Source: Xanthomonas sp. DAR 35659 (GTDB lineage Bacteria; Pseudomonadota; Gammaproteobacteria; Xanthomonadales; Xanthomonadaceae). Taken from it: a stretch of DNA of 64,000 bases. How positions within the stretch are numbered: position 1 is the first letter of the stretch; each line of letters opens with the position of its first letter. The DNA lies in NCBI RefSeq assembly GCF_041242975.1, contig NZ_CP162488.1:5351251-5415250 (forward strand), given 5' to 3'. The notes below the pieces were generated by a model. The model did not search any database. It saw nothing but the letters and a program-made list of their open reading frames with translations, and was not told the origin of the DNA. This document shows positions 27,655-36,961 of this stretch, piece by piece. The position numbers were made by a program, and so were the translations under genes.

Positions 27655-29500
27655 CGCGCTCGCCTCCACGCTGCCCGCGCATGCGCAGCAGGACGCGGCG
27701 CCCGCCGTCGCCCAGGATCAGCACCTGCCCTTCCAGGTCGACCAGGGCCACCGAGGCGCCATCGAAGGACACCGAAGCGACGCTGATGTCGCAGGGCGAC
27801 TGGAACAGGATCTCCTGACCATGCTCGCCGAGCGCGACCAGCGCGCGGCGATCCTGGCGCAGCATCAACAGCTGGCTGCGCTCGCTGCGCTGTGGATCCG
27901 GCACCAGCCCCAGCAGCTTCCAGCCCGGCGGCGGCGCCAGTTCCAGTTCGGAATAGCCGTCCTGCGGCCCGCCCTGGTACAGGCGACAGGTACGCGCGCC
28001 ATCGCGCTGGCCGTCGCGGTATTCCAGGCAGACGCCGCCCTGCCACTGCCCCTCCCGCACCACCCCGCGGAACGCCAGTTGCGTCGGCCGCGATGGCGCG
28101 GTCAGCTGGGTCAGCAGTTGGGTGGTGCCCTCGCGGTGCAGGCAGCTGATCCGCAGATGGCCCGACGCGTAGCGGGCATACACCAACCGCTGCGCATCGA
28201 TCTGCTGCATCGCCAAGACCGCGTCGTCCACCAGGGCGTGGGCGGGCGTATCGCGTCCGGGTCGGGTGCTGGCATTGGTCCACGACAGCAGCCGCCCGGC
28301 GCCATCCAGAATGACCACGCGCTGCGTCCGCGCCTGTTTCGCGCCGCCATTGAGCCAGGCGCAGTGCAGCCAGCGCGCGGTCCCCGGCACCGCGGCGAAG
28401 ACATCGGCCGGCGGCCGTTCCACGGTGAGGAAGCCCGGCATCTTCCAGAAGTACAGGCCAACCGGCATCGCCACCACGCCGGCGAACTCCTTGTGGAGGA
28501 TGACGCCGCACAGCAATTCCGTCCCGGAGGTCCAGGCGCTGTAGCGCGGCGCGGCCTTCTTGTAGCGGCCCTCGCGCGGAACCTGCAGCAGGACCGCCCG
28601 CTGCTCGCCGGCCAGCGGCAGCGCCACGTAGTGGCCCGCGCTGCTGAACAACGGGGGTTGCCGCAGCGACACCCTGCCCTGCAGCGTCTCGCCGGAGACC
28701 GCCACCGCGGGCGGCGGCGGGGCGGCGATGAAATCCCCACGCAGCAGGCGCACGGCGCAGGGCGCGGGCGGCACGGCGAGCGCCAGCTCGCGGTGCGCGT
28801 GGCCGGTGCCGATCGCCACGCGCAAACGCCCGTCGAAGTCCTGCCGCACCGCCACGCTGTGGTCGCCCATGCCGGCGCCCTGCTGGCTGGCGGCGATCCA
28901 CCAGCGCTCGCTGGCGGCCTGGCCGCTGTCGCTCAGATATGCGCGCCAGGCGCTGCGCTCGGCATCGGTCGCCGGCTGGTGGGTGCGCGCCTGCAGCAGG
29001 GCGCGCAAGGCATCGGGCGCGTCCGCGGACTGCACCTCGCCCGGCCGCTGCAGCACGCCCCAGGCGAAACGCGCACCGGCGGCCTGCGCGCGGCGCGCCA
29101 GCAGGATCCACATCGCCACGTGCAGCAGGCGCGGCGCACCGCGCTGGGCGGGGCCGGCGTCGAACAGCGCCAGGACCAGGGCGTCGCTCTGGCGTTGCAC
29201 CAGCTTCGGCGCCAGGAACAGGTGTTCGTGGTGCGCGGCGCGGCGCAGGAACTCGTCCGGCAGCAGGTCGGCCACGGCCCATTCGCTCAACAGCAGGCGC
29301 GCGTAGGGTCCGCGCCGGCGCAGGTCGTCGATGCCGTCGGGGTCGGCGGCGCCGTGCTGCATCCGCGCCGCGCCGCGGCCGAGCAGCGGTTCCAGGCGCA
29401 CCAGCCAGTCGCCGAGCATCGCCGCGATGTCCGGGTCGAACCAGGCCAACCAGGCGTGCCATGGCTGCAGCGCCGGCGGCAACGGCAGCGTCGCGCTCAT
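27647..29500 (-). CDS. Degenerate vWA-like protein with beta-rich C-terminal region (ternary-system component)
   Basis: Protein of 617 residues between the bpX5-like and bpX6-like genes. The first 200 residues hold a vWA-like core: strand VLALFDAGPAQRG, then helix LHVAMWILLARRAQAAG and strand ARFAWGVLQ. The place of the metal-site motif DxSxS reads DAGPA (114-118), so metal binding is doubtful. The rest is rich in short beta blocks (RQDFDGRLRVAIGTG, HYVALPLAGEQRAVLLQV, QRVVILDGAGRLLSWTN, ASVALVDLEGQVLILGDG), probably a propeller. No signal peptide or membrane span. ATG 29500 overlaps the previous stop by 4 bp. Assignment as the vWA partner of the MoxR ATPase rests on order and this fold pattern. 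Confidence 0.65.
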   Translation of the reverse strand: MSATLPLPPALQPWHAWLAWFDPDIAAMLGDWLVRLEPLLGRGAARMQHGAADPDGIDDLRRRGPYARLLLSEWAVADLLPDEFLRRAAHHEHLFLAPKLVQRQSDALVLALFDAGPAQRGAPRLLHVAMWILLARRAQAAGARFAWGVLQRPGEVQSADAPDALRALLQARTHQPATDAERSAWRAYLSDSGQAASERWWIAASQQGAGMGDHSVAVRQDFDGRLRVAIGTGHAHRELALAVPPAPCAVRLLRGDFIAAPPPPAVAVSGETLQGRVSLRQPPLFSSAGHYVALPLAGEQRAVLLQVPREGRYKKAAPRYSAWTSGTELLCGVILHKEFAGVVAMPVGLYFWKMPGFLTVERPPADVFAAVPGTARWLHCAWLNGGAKQARTQRVVILDGAGRLLSWTNASTRPGRDTPAHALVDDAVLAMQQIDAQRLVYARYASGHLRISCLHREGTTQLLTQLTAPSRPTQLAFRGVVREGQWQGGVCLEYRDGQRDGARTCRLYQGGPQDGYSELELAPPPGWKLLGLVPDPQRSERSQLLMLRQDRRALVALGEHGQEILFQSPCDISVASVSFDGASVALVDLEGQVLILGDGGRRVLLRMRGQRGGERDG

Positions 29501-29907
29501 GCGGCCCAGCGCCGGCGAATCTGCTCCACCAGCGGCGCGCCGAGCGGCAGCAGGCGGTGCAGCGGCACCAGCGCCGCCGGTGCGGGCAGCAGCAGCCAGG
29601 GCGGTTCGGGATGGCGGCGCGCGACGGCCTGCGCCAGCAGATCCAGCGGGAGGTCCGGGCGCTGCGCGGTCGGCAGCCACAGCGCCGGCGCCTCCGGGCG
29701 CGGGGCGATGTACAGCACGCCGTCGATCCATGGCAATGCCGATGCCGGTCCGGTCACGACCAGCAGCGCGTCGCTGGCCGTCGCCATCAGCGCGTCCGCC
29801 GCCGCGCCGCGCGCGGCACGCTCCAGCAGGTCGCGCGCGCAGGGGCCCACGCCCACGACGCCCTGCGGCGACGGCGGCGCGGGATCGTCGCGCCACGACC
29901 AGATCAT
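29497..29907 (-). CDS. bpX5-like small protein of the MoxR ternary system
   Basis: Protein of 136 residues with N-terminus MIWSWRDDPAPPSPQGVVG and alternating helix/strand pattern (DALLVVTGPASALPWIDGVLYIAP, HPEPPWLLLPAPAALVPLHRLL). Its length and position directly after the MoxR gene fit the bpX5 domain of MoxR-vWA-beta-propeller systems, whose function is unknown. Four-base overlaps at both ends tie it to the MoxR gene upstream and the vWA-like gene downstream. No catalytic motif is visible. Confidence 0.65.
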   Translation of the reverse strand: MIWSWRDDPAPPSPQGVVGVGPCARDLLERAARGAAADALMATASDALLVVTGPASALPWIDGVLYIAPRPEAPALWLPTAQRPDLPLDLLAQAVARRHPEPPWLLLPAPAALVPLHRLLPLGAPLVEQIRRRWAA

Positions 29908-31034
29908 GCGGCGGCGCCGATCCGCTCGATCAGGCGCGCACGCGCGGCCGCAAGCTCATGCGGCATGGAGGCTGCGGTGAAGTTGGCGTCGATCTCGCGC
30001 AACACCGCGTCGGCCGCGGCCCGCGCGTCGGCACCCGCATCGGCATCGTCGGCCAGGCAGCGCTGGGCGGCCTCGAGCAGCCGCGCCACGCGCGACAGCG
30101 GCTGCAACGCCGCCTGCTCCACCGCGGCGAGCAAGGTCGGGTTGGCGGCCAGCGCCAGGGTGTCGCGCAGCGCGTCCTGCGCGGTGGCCTGCGCCTCGCG
30201 CGTCGGCATCACGTAGAACAGCGGCCACAGGTCCGCCTCGGTGGCGACGCTGCGCCCGGCCAGCACGGTGGCCGCCGCCACCAGGCGTTGCGTCTTGACG
30301 ATGCGGCGGTCGGACAAGGCCAGCCCCGCCGCGCGCAAAGTGCGAACCGCCTGCGCCAGGGCGCTGCGCGCCTCGTCCATCCGCACCTGCCGCACCTGTC
30401 CGGCGAGCAGGTCCAGGTCGGCCAGGTCGGCCACATGCAGCACCTCGGTACGCTCGGCCTGCCAGCCGCCGGCCAGCAAGGCTTCCAACTGATGATCCGG
30501 CACCGCGTCGACGAACAGGTGCAGCAGGAAGCGGTCGGCGAAGGCCGCCAGCGACGCGTCCTCGGGCAGCGCGTTGGCCGCGCCCACGCACAGGCGCAGC
30601 GGGCAGGCCAGGTCGGTGTGGCCGCGCCGGAAGCGGCGTTCGTTCAACACGCCGAGCAAGGTGTTGAGGATGGCGGTCGAGCCCAGGAACACCTCGTCGA
30701 GGAAGGCGATCTCCGCCTCCGGCAACATGCCGGCCACGTCGGTTTCGACCAGGCCCTCGCGCAGCTTGCGCAGGTCCACCGGCCCGAACAGCTCGGACGG
30801 TTCGGTGAAGCGACCCAGCAGGTATTCGAAGTAGCGGCCGCCGAGGGCGGCGGCCACGCGCCTGACCACGGCGCTCTTGGCCGTCCCGGGCGGACCGACG
30901 ATCAACAGGTGTTCTTCGGCGATCGCCGCCAGCACCATCAACTCGGCGAGCTGGTGGCGCTCGACCAGGCCGGTCGTGGCGGAATGGACGGCCGCGCGGA
31001 CGCGCGCGGCGGCGGATGCGATGGACGAGGGCAT
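29904..31034 (-). CDS. MoxR-family AAA+ ATPase
   Basis: AAA+ ATPase of 376 residues, RavA/MoxR-like. Walker A is GPPGTAKS (47-54), Walker B IAFLDEVF (about 109-116), with sensor region CVGAANALPEDASLAAFADRF and the alpha-helical lid after it. MoxR proteins act as chaperone-like remodelers with vWA partners. It is the first gene of a four-gene operon whose members all overlap. ATG 31034 was chosen to give the usual short N-terminus; ATG 31070 and GTG 31076 are in-frame alternatives, and no clear ribosome-binding site decides. The 263-bp gap upstream, toward the GspE-like gene, should hold the operon promoter; no promoter or other feature could be pinned there. Confidence 0.88.
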   Translation of the reverse strand: MPSSIASAAARVRAAVHSATTGLVERHQLAELMVLAAIAEEHLLIVGPPGTAKSAVVRRVAAALGGRYFEYLLGRFTEPSELFGPVDLRKLREGLVETDVAGMLPEAEIAFLDEVFLGSTAILNTLLGVLNERRFRRGHTDLACPLRLCVGAANALPEDASLAAFADRFLLHLFVDAVPDHQLEALLAGGWQAERTEVLHVADLADLDLLAGQVRQVRMDEARSALAQAVRTLRAAGLALSDRRIVKTQRLVAAATVLAGRSVATEADLWPLFYVMPTREAQATAQDALRDTLALAANPTLLAAVEQAALQPLSRVARLLEAAQRCLADDADAGADARAAADAVLREIDANFTAASMPHELAAARARLIERIGAAA

Positions 31035-31297
31035 GCGGGCTGTCGAAGAGGCGCGCCGTGCGCGGGACATCCGCACGGAGCGCGAAAAAGGATCCGCCGC
31101 ACTTTAGATCAATTCCAATGCAGCGCAAACCGCGCGGGCGCGCATGGCATGTCGGCAGGCGCGGGGCATCCGGACTCCGGACGCGAGCCGCTTCGGTGAG
31201 CCTTGCGCTGCTGGGCAAAGCGGCGTCGCCGATCCGCGCCGATGTGGTGCACCGGCGTCGCCGACGCCGGCCTGCGCGCCACCGCGCGCGGCAGCGC

Positions 31298-33118
31298 TCA
31301 CTCCCGCGGCGGCAGCACCGACAGCACTTCCTCGATGGTGGTCAGCCCGGCGGCGACCTTTTCCAGGCCGGCGCGGCGCAACGTGCGCACGCCTTCGGCC
31401 TGGGCGGCACGGCTGAAGCCGGCCAGGTCCATGTCGGCGCGGATCAGGCTGCGCAGGCGCGGCGTCACCGGCAGCAGTTCGTACAGGCCGACCCGGCCCA
31501 GGTAGCCGGTGCGGCGGCACTCCAGGCAGCCGACCGGGGCATGCGGCTGCAGGTCCTCCGGCAGTGCTTCGCCGGGCTCGCGCAGCGCGTCCCAGGCGGC
31601 CGCGTCCAGCGGGTGCGGGCGCTTGCAGTGGCTGCACAGGGTGCGCACCAGGCGCTGCGCCAGCACGCCGTTGAGGGTGGAGGCGACCAGGTAGTGCGGC
31701 ACGCCCAGGTCGAGCAGGCGGGTGATCGCCGAGGGCGCGTCGTTGGTGTGCAGGGTGGACAGCACCAGATGCCCGGTCAACGAGGCCTGCACCGCCATCT
31801 GCGCGGTCTCCAGGTCGCGGATCTCGCCGATCATGATGATGTCCGGGTCCTGCCGCAGCAGGGTGCGCACGCCGCTGGCGAAGTCCAGGTCGATGTTGGT
31901 CTGCACCTGCATCTGGTTGAACTCCGGCGCGATCATCTCGATCGGGTCCTCCACGCTGCACACGTTCACGTCCGGCGTGGCCAGGCGCTTGAGCGTGGAG
32001 TACAGCGTGGTGGTCTTGCCCGAGCCGGTGGGGCCGGTGACCAGCACGATGCCGTGCGGGCGCTCGACCAGCGCCGCCCAGCCGGCCGCCTCCTGCGCGC
32101 TGAAGCCGAGCTGGTCCACGCTCTTGAACGCCGCGTCCGGGTCGAAGATGCGCATCACGCACTTCTCGCCGAAGGCGGTGGGCATGGTCGACAGGCGCAT
32201 CTCGGTCTCGCGCCCGCCCGGCGAGCGGGTCTTGATGCGCCCGTCCTGCGGGCGGCGCCGCTCGGCCAGGTCCATGCGCCCGAGCACCTTGATGCGGCTG
32301 ACGATGGCGGTCATCACCGCCGGCGGCACTTCCAGCACCTTGTGCAGCACGCCGTCGATGCGGAAGCGCATGCGCCCGGCCTCGCGCCGCGGCTCCAGGT
32401 GGATGTCGCTGGCGCGCTGCTCGTAGGCGTACTGCAGCAGCCAGTCGACGATGTGCACGATGTGGTGGTCGTCGGCGTTGACGTCGCCACCGCGGCCCAG
32501 TTCCACCAACTGCTCGAAGCTGGGCAGGCCGCTGCTCTGCTCGGTGCGCCCGTCCTTGGCGCCGCGCACCGAGCGGGTCACGCCGAAGAACTCCATCGTG
32601 TAGCGATGCAGGTCCAGCGGATTGACCACCGCGATCTCGATGCGGCGCCGCGCCAGGTGCTGCACGTCGCCCAGCCAGTCCAGCGCCAGCGGCTCGCTGG
32701 TCGCCACCAGCAGGCGCTCGGCGTCCAGCGCCAGCGGCAGGATGCGGTGGCGGCGCGCATAGGCGTGCGAGACCACCGCGGTGGCCGCGGCCACGTCGAC
32801 CCGGGTCGGGTCGATGCGCAGGTAGCGCAGGCCGCAGCGCTGCGCCAGCCATTCGGTCAGCCGCTCCAGGCCCAGCTCGCTGCCGGGCGGACGCGTGGCC
32901 GCCAGTTTCAGGTTGGACAGCAGCACCAGCGGATGCACGTCGCTGGCGGTGCGCGTGGACTGCACCGAGAACTGCATGCGCCCGCGCTCGGCCGGCGCGA
33001 CCAGGCCGTCGGCGAGCAATGCCGCGGCCACGCGCTCGAAACTCAGCCGCCCCGGCGGCAGGGACACCGTGGCGGGTGCGGGCGCGGCGGGCGGCTGCGC
33101 GGCGGGTCGCGAATCCAT
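31298..33118 (-). CDS. GspE/PilB-family secretion or pilus ATPase (stand-alone)
   Basis: Type II/IV secretion superfamily ATPase of 606 residues. An N-terminal domain (about 1-200) of the N1E/MshEN type precedes the catalytic core: DIHLEP, Walker A GPTGSGKT (about 359-366), the Asp box EDPIEMIAPEFNQMQV, Walker B IIMIGEIRD, and HLVLSTLHTNDA. A tetracysteine zinc motif (CSHC ... CLEC) follows near residues 490-525, as in GspE and PilB. It would power assembly of a pseudopilus or pilus, yet no other secretion gene adjoins: it lies divergently from glyQ and upstream of the MoxR operon on the same strand. The canonical xps and pil clusters of Xanthomonas are elsewhere. Confidence 0.87.
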   Translation of the reverse strand: MDSRPAAQPPAAPAPATVSLPPGRLSFERVAAALLADGLVAPAERGRMQFSVQSTRTASDVHPLVLLSNLKLAATRPPGSELGLERLTEWLAQRCGLRYLRIDPTRVDVAAATAVVSHAYARRHRILPLALDAERLLVATSEPLALDWLGDVQHLARRRIEIAVVNPLDLHRYTMEFFGVTRSVRGAKDGRTEQSSGLPSFEQLVELGRGGDVNADDHHIVHIVDWLLQYAYEQRASDIHLEPRREAGRMRFRIDGVLHKVLEVPPAVMTAIVSRIKVLGRMDLAERRRPQDGRIKTRSPGGRETEMRLSTMPTAFGEKCVMRIFDPDAAFKSVDQLGFSAQEAAGWAALVERPHGIVLVTGPTGSGKTTTLYSTLKRLATPDVNVCSVEDPIEMIAPEFNQMQVQTNIDLDFASGVRTLLRQDPDIIMIGEIRDLETAQMAVQASLTGHLVLSTLHTNDAPSAITRLLDLGVPHYLVASTLNGVLAQRLVRTLCSHCKRPHPLDAAAWDALREPGEALPEDLQPHAPVGCLECRRTGYLGRVGLYELLPVTPRLRSLIRADMDLAGFSRAAQAEGVRTLRRAGLEKVAAGLTTIEEVLSVLPPRE

Positions 33119-33193
33119 GGTCAGGTCCGGTGCGCGGAAGTCCCCGCAAGTCGGTCGCTATACTAGCGCACCCCCTTTGCCGGCCTTCGCTGC

Positions 33194-34102
<909 letters not shown>

Positions 34103-34107
34103 CCAAA

Positions 34108-34234
34108 GCCCCTCTCCCGCCGGGAGAGGGGTTGGGGTGAGGGTACGCCGGCACGCATCGCCGGCTGCTCCGACTCCCCAGGCGCCCGCACCCTCATCCG
34201 CCCCTTCGGGGCACCTTCTCCCACAGGGAGAAGG
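34108..34234. repeat. Palindromic MITE-like element, copy A (glyQ-glyS gap)
   Basis: The left part is a hairpin (CCCCTCTCCC/GGGAGAGGGG) followed by TTGGGGTGAGGGT. The right part is its imperfect inverse: ACCCTCATCCGCCCC, then a hairpin ending GGGAGAAGG. Two more copies lie behind glyS. It occupies almost the whole gap between the two synthetase genes. Confidence 0.8.
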
Positions 34235-34257
34235 AACCGCTAAGCAAGGTCTGACAC

Positions 34258-36510
34258 ATGAGCGAACACCTTCCCCTGCTGATCGAACTGGGCACCGAGG
34301 AACTGCCGGTCAAGGCATTGCCGGGCCTGGCCCAGGCGCTGTTCGACGGCGTGATCGCCGGGCTGGAGAAGCGCGGCATCGCGGTCGAGCGCGGCGACGC
34401 CAAGCCGCTGTCCACGCCGCGCCGGCTGGCGGTGCTGCTGCCGGGCGTGGCCACCGAACAGCCGGAGCAGCGTTCGGAAGTGCTCGGCCCGTATCTCAAC
34501 ATCGCGCTCGATGCCGACGGCCAGCCGACCAAGGCGCTGCAAGGGTTCGCCGCCAAGGCCGGGATCGACTGGACCGCGCTGGAGCGCACCAGCGACGCCA
34601 AGGGCGAGCGCTTCGTGCACCGTGCGGTGACCCCGGGCGCGCGCACCGCCACGCTGCTGCCGGAGATCCTGCGCGAGGCGATCGCGGCGATGCCGATCCC
34701 CAAGCCGATGCGCTGGGGCGATCACGACTACGGCTTCGCGCGGCCGGTGCAGTGGCTGGTACTGCTGTTCGGCGGCGAGGTGGTGCCGATGCCGCTGTTC
34801 GGCGTGCAGGCCGGCCGCGACAGCCGCGGCCACCGCTTCCTGCACGACGCGCCGGTGCCGCTGGCGCAGCCGGGCGACTACGTGGCCGCGCTGCAGGCCG
34901 CGCAGGTGCTGGTGGACCCGGACCTGCGCCGCGCGCGCATCGTCGCCGAGGTCGAACAGGCCGCGCGCCAGGCCGGCGGCAGCGCGCGCATCGCCGAGGA
35001 CAACCTGGAGCAGGTGGTGAACCTGGTCGAATGGCCGTCGGCGGTGCTGTGCAAGTTCGAGCCGGCGTTCCTGGCGGTGCCGCAGGAAGCGCTGATCGAG
35101 ACCATGGAGAGCAACCAGAAGTTCTTCCCGGTGCTGGACGACGGCGGCAAGCTCACCGAGCATTTCATCGGCATCGCCAACATCGTCTCGCGCGACGCGG
35201 CCGAAGTGGCCAAGGGCTACGAGCGGGTGATCCGCCCGCGCTTCGCCGACGCCAAGTTCTTCTTCGACGAGGACCTCAAGCAGGGCCTGGAGGCGATGGG
35301 CGCGGGTCTGGCCAGCGTCACCTACCAGGCCAAGCTCGGCAGCATCGCCGACAAGGTGCAGCGCGTGGCCGCGCTGGCCGAGACGATCGCCGCGCAGGTA
35401 GGTGCGGACCCGGCGCAGGCGCGTCGCGCCGCCGAACTGAGCAAGAACGACCTGCAGTCGCGCATGGTCAACGAGTTCCCGGAGCTGCAGGGCATCGCCG
35501 GCCGCCACTATGCCGTCGCCGCCGGCGAACCGAACGAGATCGCCCTGGCGATCGACGAGGCCTACCAGCCGCGCTTCGCCGGCGACGACATCGCGCTGTC
35601 GCCGCTGGGCAAGGTGCTGGCGATCGCCGAACGTCTGGACACGCTGGCCGGTGGATTCGCCGCTGGGTTGAAGCCCACTGGCAACAAGGATCCGTTCGCG
35701 CTGCGGCGCAATGCGCTGGGGTTGGCGCGGACCATCATTGAGAGTGGATTTGATCTCGATTTGCGCGCTGCACTGGTCGCCGCTGTCCATTCTTCCAGCA
35801 CTGCCACACTGCTCACCAAAGCAGCCAAGCAACAAGCTGACGCCAGTGCCGCCGAACGCAAGGGCGTCAAAGTCGCCGAGGTGCAAGTCGGAGGTGGGCA
35901 CATGGCGAATGATTACGAAGTCGCGGAAGAGATCTTCGACTTCATCCTCGACCGCCTGCGCGGTTACTACGCCGACAAGGGCGTGCCCGCGACGCATTTC
36001 AATGCGGTGGCGGCCTTGTTCTCGGTCGCGGCTGAAGCCGCTCCTACAGGGAACACGGCGGCGTCTGTAGGAGCGGCTTCAGCCGCGACCGCCGCGCACG
36101 GATCGCTGTACGACTTCGACCGCCGCATCGACGCGATCAGCATCTTCGCCACGCTGCCGGAGGCCGAGGCGCTGGCCGCGGCCAACAAGCGTATCCGCAA
36201 CATCCTGCGCAAGGCCGAGGGCGAGATTCCGGGGCAGATCGACCCGACGCTGCTGCGCGAGCCGGCCGAAAGCGCGCTGGCCGAGGCGGTGGAAGCGGCG
36301 ATCGTGGAGACCGACGGCGCTCTGCGCCAGCACGACTACGTCACCGTGCTGAACTTCCTGGCGCGGCTGCGGTCGCAGGTGGACGCCTTCTTCGACGGCG
36401 TGATGGTCAACGTCGAAGACCCGGCAATCCGCGGCAACCGCCTGGCCCTGCTCAAGCGCCTGGGCGACCGCCTCGGCAGCGTCGCCGCGATCGAGCATCT
36501 TTCTTCGTAA
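34258..36510 (+). CDS. glyS: Glycine--tRNA ligase beta subunit, with repeat-derived insertion
   Basis: Beta subunit of glycyl-tRNA synthetase, 750 residues against about 690 in E. coli. The N-terminus [20 protein letters not shown] and blocks such as [18 protein letters not shown] (here [17 protein letters not shown]), [16 protein letters not shown] and [13 protein letters not shown] are clear. The extra length comes from two places: a lower-GC segment at about 35715-35930 with unusual codons (residues about 490-555), and an inverted pair of REP palindromes at 36025-36089 that is read in frame ([15 protein letters not shown]...). The frame is intact, so the protein is presumably functional. 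ATG 34258 follows GGAGAAGGA from the repeat element. Confidence 0.96.
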   Translation: MSEHLPLLIELGTEELPVKALPGLAQALFDGVIAGLEKRGIAVERGDAKPLSTPRRLAVLLPGVATEQPEQRSEVLGPYLNIALDADGQPTKALQGFAAKAGIDWTALERTSDAKGERFVHRAVTPGARTATLLPEILREAIAAMPIPKPMRWGDHDYGFARPVQWLVLLFGGEVVPMPLFGVQAGRDSRGHRFLHDAPVPLAQPGDYVAALQAAQVLVDPDLRRARIVAEVEQAARQAGGSARIAEDNLEQVVNLVEWPSAVLCKFEPAFLAVPQEALIETMESNQKFFPVLDDGGKLTEHFIGIANIVSRDAAEVAKGYERVIRPRFADAKFFFDEDLKQGLEAMGAGLASVTYQAKLGSIADKVQRVAALAETIAAQVGADPAQARRAAELSKNDLQSRMVNEFPELQGIAGRHYAVAAGEPNEIALAIDEAYQPRFAGDDIALSPLGKVLAIAERLDTLAGGFAAGLKPTGNKDPFALRRNALGLARTIIESGFDLDLRAALVAAVHSSSTATLLTKAAKQQADASAAERKGVKVAEVQVGGGHMANDYEVAEEIFDFILDRLRGYYADKGVPATHFNAVAALFSVAAEAAPTGNTAASVGAASAATAAHGSLYDFDRRIDAISIFATLPEAEALAAANKRIRNILRKAEGEIPGQIDPTLLREPAESALAEAVEAAIVETDGALRQHDYVTVLNFLARLRSQVDAFFDGVMVNVEDPAIRGNRLALLKRLGDRLGSVAAIEHLSS
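36025..36089. repeat. Inverted REP pair inside glyS
   Basis: Two exact 23-bp GTAG-type REP units in inverted orientation, 36025-36047 and 36067-36089, separated by 19 bp. Translated in the glyS frame they give an alanine-rich stretch. The same unit is intergenic at 1406 and near 16.5 kb. Confidence 0.95.
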
Positions 36511-36574
36511 GCGGTACGCAGCAGAGGGCATGCAGGGGTTGCGCGAGCAGCTCTCTTGTTTCCACTGAGCGTGA

Positions 36575-36705
36575 GCCCCTCTCCCATCGGGAGAGGGGTT
36601 GGGGTGAGGGTCCGGCGCGAAAGCGACTCGCGGCGTTTGGGTGCACGAGGCTGCACCCGTACCCTCATCCGCCCCTGCGGGGCACCTTCTCCCAAGGGGA
36701 GAAGG
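36575..36705. repeat. Palindromic MITE-like element, copy B
   Basis: Same layout as copy A: hairpin, TTGGGGTGAGGGT, about 60 bp middle, ACCCTCATCCGCCCC, hairpin. It lies 64 bp behind the glyS stop and forms a direct tandem (period 142 bp) with copy C. Confidence 0.85.
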
Positions 36706-36716
36706 AAAAGCCGCTA

Positions 36717-36847
36717 GCCCCTCTCCCATCGGGAGAGGGGTTGGGGTGAGGGTCCGGCGCGAAGCGACTCGCGGGGTTTGGGTGTATGAGGCTGCGCCCG
36801 TACCCTCATCCGCCCCTGCGGGGCACCTTCTCCCGACGGGAGAAGGG
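36717..36847. repeat. Palindromic MITE-like element, copy C
   Basis: Direct repeat of copy B with few differences, including in the central part (GGCGCGAAGCGACTCGCGG). Copies B and C plus the GATTCC-type repeat at 36903-36960 fill the 451-bp gap between the convergent glyS and rep genes; no gene is seen there. Confidence 0.85.
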
Positions 36848-36902
36848 AACAGCCGACGAGGCCCGACGCTTACTCGCGCGTCCCACCCCAGCCACAGGCA
36901 CC

Positions 36903-36960
36903 CACAGCGCGGCGCACCCCGCCGTTACGAATCCCCATTCCCCAATCCCCATTCCCGGCT
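36903..36960. repeat. ATTCCCCAATCCC-type repeat at the rep stop
   Basis: Contains CGAATCCCCATTCCCCAATC and ends next to the rep stop codon. It is related in sequence and placement to the copy at 22916-22949. Confidence 0.6.
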
Positions 36961-36961
36961 C

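Noticed and set aside
29500..31034. A separate, classical vWA gene next to MoxR
   Set aside because: No DxSxS...T...D set was found in any frame around the operon; the only vWA-like region is the degenerate one in the 617-residue protein.
36575..36847. CRISPR array from the tandem repeats behind glyS
   Set aside because: Only two long units with similar middles and hairpin ends; there are no unique spacers of equal length and no cas genes.
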